In this document: in pieces, positions 60,201 through 64,000 of the stretch | Numbering within the stretch: position 1 is the first letter of the stretch | How the letters are laid out: every line of letters begins with the position of its first letter | Assembly: GCA_944470555.2 (NCBI GenBank) | Contig: OX104127.1 | Coordinates: 112,930,741-112,994,740, forward strand | Reading direction: 5' to 3' | From: Heterobilharzia americana | Taxonomy: Eukaryota > Platyhelminthes > Trematoda > Strigeidida > Schistosomatidae | Length of the DNA stretch: 64,000 bases | Translations under genes and position numbers: made by a program | Notes under the pieces: model-generated | Database searches by the model: none | What the model saw: the letters and a program-made list of their open reading frames with translations, nothing else | What the model was told of the DNA's origin: nothing

Positions 60201-61089
60201 ATCCAATGAGCCATAGCTAGGGGTAGTTGGAGAGGTTTATAATTAACGTTTTTTATCGAATCAGTGTGGAAAACATACCTATTCCAGACATTTCGGAAAT
60301 TCGACTACCTGTTCGACAAATAATGAATAAAAAGTAGAACTTTAGAATAGGGTGACAAAGTTTTGGAGTCACTTGTGGTATGACGATAAATAATAAATCG
60401 TTTTCGATGTCATGGAGTAAATAATTCTGTTTCCCTGCTTAAAATACCCAACAGATAAGATAACACGGGATTATCTGTTTAAGTTTTGGTAGGTTAGATA
60501 GGAGTAGAAACTGACCTGTCGGTTGAAGGTTGAGTGCCTCATATGACCGTGTACAGTGTGTTTAGCAGACATTCAGATTGTTTACCTTCCACCTAGAGTG
60601 TCAGATTTTGTAGAATAGAGTTGTCGGAAAAAGTGGCAGAGTGTGACCTTTCTTGCAATCTGGAGACTCCTACCCATACAAACTAATTTTATTAGTGACT
60701 TTTTAAACTTTGTGTTTTGTATAAAGGATCAATGTCCACGTGAGCACACTAAATCTAACAAGAGAATACCTATTCTACGTTCTCAAATCGACAAACCCAC
60801 CCTGGATGATGATGATGTATCCTCAACTGCATCTTGGAGCACTGTAGGCTCAGTTGAAACTGTCAGCAACTTCTCATGCCTTAGCAGTGGGACAGCACCA
60901 GTTATTTTCGAAGATGGAACAGTTAAAAAGCCTTGGCGTCTGCTGAGTCATTCCAAACACTTGAGTTCAGGGCATAACATACCAATATCAAATCAAAATG
61001 GGACTGTAAAGAATTTTCCCAGACCGAAAAAGCGTAAAGAAAAACTGCGTCGTGTTTATCGTCATTTAGATGAACATGAAAAAACATAA
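33817..61089 (+). CDS. LSG1: Large subunit GTPase 1 (LSG1), complete 12-exon gene
   Basis: LSG1 is a cytoplasmic GTPase of late 60S ribosome maturation; with the subunit it triggers release of NMD3 (known from yeast and human). Twelve exons join to 2,202 nt, 733 aa plus stop, against 658 aa in human. The G motifs are circularly permuted as the family requires: NKSD (G4) at 203-206 and SA (G5) at about 230-231 come before GYPNVGKSS (G1) at 389-397 and DCPG (G3) at 433-436. The start MGKKHGLGRSLVK is basic, as in other LSG1 proteins. An acidic Ser/Asp/Glu-rich linker (about 232-350) lies between G5 and G1, and the C-terminus is Lys/Arg-rich. Introns are 37, 34, 1190, 4825, 4963, 3788, 799, 5222, 1676, 882 and 1655 bp. 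All are GT-AG except intron 3, whose donor needs one extra G. Confidence 0.95.
33923..34052 (+). CDS. LSG1: LSG1 exon 2
   Basis: 130 nt encoding GRHTVGTNNAADWSRLPIYS then VTEQTGVDEFFSIAKLANQE. It aligns with human DWGRLNLQSVTEQSSLDDFL. It is followed by a 34-bp GT-AG intron (34053-34086). Reading through that intron hits a stop, which confirms the splice. Confidence 0.92.
34087..34207 (+). CDS. LSG1: LSG1 exon 3 (donor site anomalous)
   Basis: 121 nt encoding KKNIRLLTDSEVIG...LYRRCLKIPR; human has KLNIKFVP...KQFLCIPRRP. To keep frame with exon 4 and the conserved IPRRPxWN, the exon must end at 34207, yet the next bases are TTAAGT, not GT. A canonical GTTAAG donor exists one base earlier (34207) but breaks the frame. 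A missing G in the assembly or allele is the simplest explanation. Confidence 0.8.
35398..35484 (+). CDS. LSG1: LSG1 exon 4
   Basis: 87 nt encoding PKWNTEMSADALDNLEREEF then LNWRRSLA, equivalent to human PNWNQNTTPEELKQAEKDNF. Canonical acceptor (ttacag) and donor (gtgagt). Confidence 0.92.
36590..36665 (+). repeat. Family A RTE 3'-UTR remnant
   Basis: AAATGAGGTGTGGTAACTTG, then GTTACAAAATAATGCC and ATCAATACTGGCTAACTG, matches the 3' end of the element at 1-2611 (2535-2600). Short, in LSG1 intron 4. Confidence 0.5.
36750..37948 (-). mobile_element. RTE family B copy 2: 3' half, in minus orientation
   Basis: Minus strand: QIATLRIVIEQSIECQSTLY, FIDFEKAFDSVDREVFW, LLQHYGVPLVFINLIQQLYE, FTYLGSTVSNTGGTDEDV, LLYGSETWRV and KVEMDWIGHKLRRPI. 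The end is TRNPR-like with an (ATT/AAT)n tail at about 36751-36765. The GVRQGC region is rearranged (EVKTRLPPTITH) and the YADD region reads ATDDD, so it is dead. It is joined at 37948/37949 to the inverted 5' half. Confidence 0.88.
37949..39952 (+). mobile_element. RTE family B copy 2: 5' half, inverted
   Basis: Plus strand, starting with the element 5' end (CCGGTCTTAAGCCCG near 37978). An endonuclease segment (38416-38676) and the 159-aa linker frame (39350-39829, AAGPDVVPPEALKT) follow. It ends at 39952 inside RT, just after KILSRIIL. It lines up without indels with the reverse complement of 4456-6400. Opposite orientation to the adjoining 3' half is the layout expected of twin priming. 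Confidence 0.9.
40310..40540 (+). CDS. LSG1: LSG1 exon 5 (G4 motif)
   Basis: 231 nt encoding LTPFERNLEFWRQLWRVVER, then SDIVVQVVDARQPLLYYCED and LVNKSDFLTGQQ. NKSD is the G4 guanine-specificity motif, placed before G1 in this permuted GTPase. It is nearly identical to human LSG1 over most of its length. Donor gtatgt. Confidence 0.97.
41130..42165 (-). mobile_element. Family A-type RTE relic (linker and RT)
   Basis: The minus strand reads ETVCE.DGTVIINFHRNLE, MSCAPRWLNSDRPNEADVRR, AIQVLESHKAVDLNNLIPAP and VVKELITFFGKVWQVE. Then come RT traces, RGVSRKFVNILKVIYF and YSKLWLPSIRWTRLC. Related to SEVIAEKDGSAIHSQGRRLG and IWESNTIPSDW of the first element, but much decayed. In LSG1 intron 5. Confidence 0.65.
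42217..42293. repeat. (TA)n microsatellite
   Basis: About 38 uninterrupted TA units in LSG1 intron 5, between RTE fragments. The length is likely to vary between individuals. Confidence 0.97.
42536..42612 (-). repeat. tRNA-like SINE head
   Basis: Minus strand: TAGCCTAGTGGTTACGTCTC is a near-consensus RNA polymerase III A box (TRGCNNAGTGG). About 25 nt later CAGTTCCAATCACC resembles a B box. It splits the surrounding RTE debris in LSG1 intron 5. Confidence 0.6.
42690..43010 (-). mobile_element. RTE endonuclease remnant
   Basis: GCAGAACTCATCCTTCACTG at about 42775 matches the 53.73-kb endonuclease region of the family A copy (GGAACTCATCCTTCACTTCA). The minus-strand frame reads LVDWIFINNRQCAARLEGSI nearby, endonuclease-like. 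Probably the 5' part of the relic at 41130-42165, separated by the (TA)n tract and the SINE. Confidence 0.5.
43095..43470 (+). mobile_element. Family A RTE 3'-end relic
   Basis: Plus strand: GATGAGGTTGTGAGCCTTCA, AACTGGAAAAAGGTTAGAGG and AATCGGTGGTTGAAGACTCT follow the C-terminal region of the element at 1-2611 (2100-2350) with many changes. Ends CACATTATCTTTCTTGCAGT. In LSG1 intron 5. Confidence 0.6.
43471..45194. other. LSG1 intron 5 DNA, nothing recognised
   Basis: AT-rich, with no motif-bearing frame in either direction. Confidence 0.5.
45195..45300 (+). repeat. Possible family A RTE 3'-UTR remnant
   Basis: CTTGGACCATTACGCAGTAT and TCTATTTCAATGCCGACTGA resemble the 3' UTR at 2555-2595. 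Short and diverged. Confidence 0.4.
45504..45917 (+). CDS. LSG1: LSG1 exon 6 (G5 motif and acidic linker)
   Basis: 414 nt. It starts RFAWAQYFKTSGINAIFWSA, matching human AWAMYFEKEDVKVIFWSA (G5). It then runs into about 115 residues rich in Ser, Glu, Asp and Asn with no fixed sequence, as in the human linker. Donor gtaagt at 45918. Confidence 0.93.
46000..46150 (+). repeat. Possible tRNA-like SINE
   Basis: GGGTCCCGAATTCCAACCCG (B-box-like) is followed by CATCTACTTCGGCCTAGACC and a GGTACATAAACTTGTACC segment. A similar series is seen at 55030-55150. In LSG1 intron 6. Confidence 0.45.
46160..48120. other. LSG1 intron 6 DNA, nothing recognised
   Basis: AT-rich, with frames up to 90 codons (for example 46875-47147) lacking recognisable motifs. 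Confidence 0.5.
48140..48480 (+). repeat. Two family A RTE 3'-UTR remnants
   Basis: 48145-48235 (GGGTGTGGCAGCTTAGACAA, then CCTATTTTGATGTTGACTAG) and 48405-48480 (GTAACAACTTGGATCGTTAT, then CTTATGTTGATACTGACTAA) each resemble the 2540-2600 3' UTR. Confidence 0.45.
49706..49916 (+). CDS. LSG1: LSG1 exon 7 (G1 P-loop)
   Basis: 211 nt encoding EELLDLLTRKF..., then LTIGFIGYPNVGKSSTLNAI and KKVSVSVTPGKTKHFQ. It holds the P-loop GYPNVGKSS and the switch-like TPGKTKHFQ, both diagnostic of YlqF/LSG1-type permuted GTPases. Confidence 0.97.
50716..50859 (+). CDS. LSG1: LSG1 exon 8 (G3 DCPG)
   Basis: 144 nt encoding TIYVRSDLMLCDCPGLVMPS, then FAYSKADLIVAGILSIDEMR and DYLAPIGL. DCPGLVMPS is the G3 motif and is identical to human. 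Phase 0 at both ends. Confidence 0.97.
50989..54345 (-). mobile_element. RTE-like non-LTR retrotransposon, family A, almost full length, inactive
   Basis: Minus strand, from a 5' region at about 54345 to a (GATG)n tail (CATC repeats on plus, 50989-51006). The endonuclease end (CLAGDFNAQVGKMSGAERHL) is at 53735-53508 and the linker at 53505-53020. RT has FLDLKAAFDSVGRGLLW and SGVRQGCPLSPFLFNLIIDI (52386-51904), and the C-terminal region LHRLRRLGHVLPMPSCRLPR is at 51706-51275. The catalytic box reads YVDI instead of YADD. Several frameshifts. Same family as 1-2611. It sits antisense in LSG1 intron 8. Confidence 0.9.
52759..52769 (+). repeat. G11 homopolymer inside the family A linker
   Basis: On the element strand this is C11, giving PPPPPT. 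The sister copy at 835-842 has C5 and reads GPPT. The six extra bases keep the frame. Confidence 0.8.
55000..55160 (+). repeat. tRNA-like SINE
   Basis: CCAGCTTCGAATCCTGACC is a good B box (GGTTCGANTCC type), with a possible A-box region about 50 nt upstream. Downstream ACTACTTCAGCGATGGCAAC and CAGTACATAAGCATGTACAG match the order seen at 46000-46150. In LSG1 intron 8. Confidence 0.5.
55385..55412 (+). repeat. (GT)n-poly(G) tract
   Basis: A short GT run followed by G8, CA and G6 in LSG1 intron 8. Confidence 0.85.
56082..56214 (+). CDS. LSG1: LSG1 exon 9
   Basis: 133 nt encoding VCERIPRDILEIMYGINLPK through LTPHELLAAHA; human has VCQNIPRHVLEATYGI. It follows a 5.2-kb intron that carries a whole RTE element. 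Donor gtcagt. Confidence 0.95.
56215..57890. other. LSG1 intron 9, nothing recognised
   Basis: AT-rich intron of 1,676 bp. No repeat family recognised. Confidence 0.6.
57891..57970 (+). CDS. LSG1: LSG1 exon 10
   Basis: 80 nt encoding FMHGFMTAKGNPNYDRSARI then ILKDFVK; human has YMRGFMTAHGQPDQPRSARY. Acceptor cttttag, donor gtaaga. Confidence 0.95.
58331..58795 (+). mobile_element. Family A RTE 3' end, 5' truncated
   Basis: The plus frame reads VHCLPRRTVLAGLGSCWRKI then HAKTWHHCMESLTVYLNHAG, matching LPRHTMLAEVGSGWKKARGG of the first element. A 3' UTR follows (GATGTGTTGATATGTGTGGC) and ends in ATGATGATG. In LSG1 intron 10, sense to the gene. Confidence 0.75.
58853..59071 (+). CDS. LSG1: LSG1 exon 11
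   Basis: 219 nt encoding GKLLYCHPPPNVTDPVAFQS and a downstream Lys/Arg/Glu-rich helix. GKLLYCHPPP is identical to human LSG1. Donor gtttgt after an in-phase cgg. Confidence 0.94.
59072..60726. other. LSG1 intron 11
   Basis: 1,655-bp intron. Apart from the SINE-like stretch at 60090-60225, no feature is recognised. The frame at 59633-59839 has no family motif. Confidence 0.5.
60090..60225 (-). repeat. tRNA-derived SINE
   Basis: The minus strand has ATGGCTCATTGGATTTAAGC (A box) and, about 40 nt later, AGAGGTTCAACGCCTGC (near-consensus B box), then a CCCCTACAGAAGCTTGGGTG tail. The head resembles that at 2757-2966. Confidence 0.6.
60727..61089 (+). CDS. LSG1: LSG1 exon 12 (C-terminus and stop)
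   Basis: 363 nt: 120 codons plus TAA at 61087-61089. Ser-rich and acidic stretches (DDDDVSSTASWSTVGS) lead to a basic tail, RPKKRKEKLRRVYRHLDEHE, equivalent to human KKEKSRRLYKHLDM. The acceptor ataaag at 60721-60726 follows a T-rich tract. The exact acceptor is inferred from frame. Confidence 0.9.
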   Translation, partial: DQCPREHTKSNKRIPILRSQIDKPTLDDDDVSSTASWSTVGSVETVSNFSCLSSGTAPVIFEDGTVKKPWRLLSHSKHLSSGHNIPISNQNGTVKNFPRPKKRKEKLRRVYRHLDEHEKT

Positions 61090-61185
61090 GGCTGTTTGTA
61101 TTTCCTGTAAAATTCATTTCTTTTTTATTGCTGACTTTCCTGAGATGTTTGTAAATCTTATTATCTTATCTTCATACAGATACAT

Positions 61186-61191
61186 AATAAA
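61186..61191 (+). promoter_or_regulatory. Poly(A) signal AATAAA of LSG1
   Basis: A canonical AATAAA lies 97 nt after the LSG1 stop, in an AT-rich 3' flank. It is the first canonical hexamer after the stop and the likely cleavage signal; no cleavage site can be seen from sequence alone. Confidence 0.6.
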
Positions 61192-61619
61192 ATAATTTCT
61201 CTTGGATAGTGTATTTTTTATTTTCTGCTTATTTGATGCAAACTACTGTCAGTGTATTAGTTCAGTTTGATCTCTTTTTTGCTTGTCTTCATTTGCGCTC
61301 CCTTTTTAATCGGTTTTATTTAGTACTAACAATGTCGCATGAAACCCAGTTCTGGTAGATAGTTGTTCACTGAGTAATTAAATGCCTTTTTTCGTCTTCA
61401 TTTTGTTGAAGTGCATTGTATTAAAATTGGTTGGTTATTTAACTGACGTAGGCAGCTTTAAACCGGTTATGGGTATTGGATTTATTCAAGCTGTTACATT
61501 ATGACAATACAATGAGGGCACTGCTATTTTAAACTGTAAAACATGATCCTTGATGGTGTAGATGCGAAGAGGTCACAGTTTTTTAATCGCTCTTTTTTTC
61601 GATGCACTACATATGGTCA

Positions 61620-61930
61620 GTGGAATCACTGTGGGAGCAATGTTGTAATTAGGCGTGGGATACTAGACAAGAAAGGTGGTTTAGACGATTAAGTTGTGAA
61701 CATTCAGTGACTGAGATAGCTTGAGTATGTGACGTTCATATCAAACCACCGCATACCATAACGTGAGATATTATCCGAGGTAGGAGTGAATTAAAAGAAG
61801 ACTAAGGATAACTAGACCAGGAGGTTTTAGCAATCAATGAAGTCTCTAGTTGTTGATCTTAACTGTGTAGGTTATCTGACTGGTGTTCTCAAAATGTTAA
61901 GTCAATAGTTGGAGACTGATTTTCGAATGT
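61620..61930 (+). mobile_element. Decayed family A RTE 3'-end relic
   Basis: GTTGTGAACATTCAGTGACT, then GAGTATGTGACG, GATATTATCCGAGGTAGGAG and CAATGAAGTCTCTAGTTGTT follow the order of 2100-2290 in the first element. Heavily mutated; downstream of LSG1. Confidence 0.55.
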
Positions 61931-63400
61931 AGGTTCCAACCATAGTTTTACTCCTGGATACCTTGTTTTTGTCGCGGTTATTATTTTGGCTTGGGAATCG
62001 CACATAGTTGATTTAAGTAGTCTAAAAACAACAAAATTGAGTATAACTTTTGTTATATGCGATAATTATCAGATATCGATAATAGTTATGTAGTGCATAT
62101 GCACAGTGACACTTAATACTGAACAATTATGTACATATGTAATCTCTCAGTCCTTCTTTAGCTGTGTATATAGTTTATTTACTTAGCACTTTATCAGCTG
62201 TAATTCGTCCATTGGAATGCGACGTTATTGCAGTGCAAATTTATAAGTAAAATACTTTTTACTTATATTTAGTTTTAGTAGTATTTCTGTTTTGAAGTCA
62301 AGGAACATAAAGTATTCGTAGTCTATTGGTACTTTTGTAGTAAAAGCTGGTGTGAATTGATTTTCTGACCACAGCTGTATGAAGTTTCATTCTGAAATTG
62401 GTTCGTTTGCATCACTTTGAAATTTGACTGCTCAGTTGTTTTTGTTCATAAAACAAAAGTACATGTTTATGATCGAATCAGAATACGATCCATTTGTTCT
62501 TTGTTCGTTCATCTAAACTTCCTGAATCATGACGAAACATACAAAAATGCGTACCTGTCTAGACCTGCGGTATAATAAGAGTCAAATTTTAGACTTTTTT
62601 CGAACAACCAATCTACTTTTTTTTAAAAACCTTCTACTGGGAATCCATCATAAAAGATATGCACTAGTTGAATTGTTTAATGAGGCCGTGTGGTTGTTGA
62701 ATGCTTATATTTATTGCTTTGCGTAAACTACGGAGTTTCACCTAACTTGTTAGTCAGTCTTTTGACTGGTGGTGAAGATGATACAACTAGTAGTAAGTCA
62801 ATTGTGAGATTCTTCCATGGTTTCACTTGAAGATCAAAATATCCAGTTGCAGATTGTGATCTAATGTGCATCAAGAATGTAACCAAAATACTGCATAATA
62901 TTTACGGCTATTTGGCTTACCGACTTGGGTCTCAGCTGAATCAATCTACAAGCATGGCTGTTGATCTTGACCATAAACGAGTGAAACACTTTTTTTGTTG
63001 TCTGTGCTACCTCAATTGACTAGTTAACACTACTGATTAATCTGAGTGATTTCTAACTACTCATTCAATTAGTTGTACACATGTTACAAAGTGTCATCTT
63101 ATGTAGTGTGGTTATAAATATAACCCGATGTTAATTAAATTTTGTTTCTATTGTGATGTCCTTTAATTGATTGTTAGGAAAAATCGATAAGCACAGAATC
63201 TACGTTCTGCGATACAGAACTTGAATTATGGGGGGGGGGGGGATAAGAGTTTCCTCGGATTTGTGCACATATACTTTTCTGATGAGTATTTCCTCCCCTC
63301 GAAACCTTGGTTCAATGCTTCTTGTTGATCAGCACGAACCACCTGATATTTCATTTTCGAGATAGGTTTCCCATCACCAAATGTAAATTATTACTTCAGG
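61931..63400. other. Downstream intergenic DNA, nothing recognised
   Basis: AT-rich. It contains a G13 run at 63230-63242. No exon or repeat family recognised. Confidence 0.5.
63230..63242 (+). repeat. Poly(G) run, 13 nt
   Basis: Thirteen consecutive G after GAATTAT; a slippage-prone tract. Confidence 0.9.
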
Positions 63401-63404
63401 ACTG

Positions 63405-64000
63405 GTTTGCACCAATATTGCTTTCGACTATAGGGAATGAAGTGGTTGAGGACTACGACCACTTCACTTAATAAGTTAGATCAGTTCCGTTTGGTCGGTG
63501 GTCGATGCAACACTTGCATAGGTACAAAAAGCTCGCTTCGCTCTTGTCACCTGACGTCGTCTATGACACCTTTAAGCTATTTGACTTCTAAGGATTGAGC
63601 GTACTGCGCAGTAATTCGCTCTGTATACAGCTATGAAAAATAGCTTGTGAAAGTGAAGGACATGAAAAATTCGTCATGCACTCGACCACTGTTGTTTTCG
63701 CAGCTTAGACTGTATCATGGAACCACCACCTTAGTAATGTAGATGTTAGGTGTAGATTCTTAGGTGGAAGAGGTAAGTTGGTCCAAGAGGTTGTGAACCT
63801 TCCTCGACTTAGGTGGCTGGAATACATACCACTCATATCTAGTCACCATTTTTTCCTAAGCAAATGTTAACCGAAATATGGTGAAGTTAGAAGAAAGTTA
63901 AAGGCGGTCAGTCTAGAATATGACATCAGTCCATAAAGTGTATAACTGCTGGTTTTAGCTGTGTACACGAACGTAGACTTCCTAGTTGGGATTCAGGAGA
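63405..64000 (+). mobile_element. Decayed family A RTE relic, runs off right edge
   Basis: CAGGACTGGTTTGCACCAAT, GAATGAAGTGGTTGAGGACT, GGTACAAAAAGCTCGCTTCG and GAGGTTGTGAACCTTCCTCG follow the 1700-2130 segment of the first element. Many indels. Confidence 0.7.

Noticed and set aside
63275..63310. CTGATGAG ... CGAAAC, again hammerhead-like
   Set aside because: The intervening sequence has no self-complementary stem and the flanks do not pair.

Overview
The window looks like genomic DNA from a schistosome (Schistosoma or a close relative). It is AT-rich, and its genes have several 5' introns of only about 30-40 bp followed by introns of kilobases. The introns and the intergenic gap are full of decayed non-LTR retrotransposons of the kinds known from schistosomes (RTE/SR2-like and CR1/SR1/Perere-like), plus tRNA-derived SINEs. 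No bacterial-style genes or operons are present.

Two host genes can be reconstructed exon by exon, in divergent orientation. On the minus strand, 14712 down to 6994 carries the first six exons (177 codons) of a PP2C-type protein phosphatase. Its closest match from memory is ILKAP (integrin-linked-kinase-associated phosphatase); the rest lies beyond the left edge. On the plus strand, 33817-61089 carries a complete 12-exon gene for the LSG1 large-subunit GTPase. LSG1 is a circularly permuted GTPase that releases the NMD3 export adaptor from cytoplasmic pre-60S ribosomes. The spliced model is 2,202 nt including the stop (733 aa), with every phase consistent except at the intron 3 donor, where the assembly seems to lack one G. 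A poly(A) signal follows the stop codon.

Layout: 1-6440 is ILKAP intron 6, with RTE family A (1-2611), an older family A copy split by a SINE, another SINE, and a 3'-truncated RTE family B copy (4195-6440, minus). 6627-6824 is a long hairpin around an (AT)n tract. 6994-7233 holds ILKAP exons 6 and 5; 7234-14260 is intron 4 with RTE, CR1-like and SINE fragments; 14261-14712 holds ILKAP exons 4 to 1. 14713-33816 is a 19-kb intergenic gap with three large CR1-like elements (about 15-17 kb, 20.3-24.9 kb, 25.6-28.5 kb), a Gypsy-type RNase H remnant (31.2-31.7 kb) and a CR1-like 3' end (32.8-33.2 kb). 33817-61089 is LSG1. Its intron 4 carries a family B element with a twin-priming 5' inversion (36750-39952), intron 5 carries decayed RTE pieces and a long (TA)n tract, and intron 8 carries an almost full-length family A element (about 50990-54340, minus). 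Beyond 61200 there are only decayed family A fragments and unassigned AT-rich DNA.

The two genes are not functionally coupled in any way visible here. I found no unknown multi-gene system. The most notable items are structural: the twin-primed RTE, a 1.9-kb near-identical inverted pair about 32 kb apart, the hairpin with an (AT)n loop, the clustering of minute introns at both gene 5' ends, and the suspicious LSG1 splice donor.
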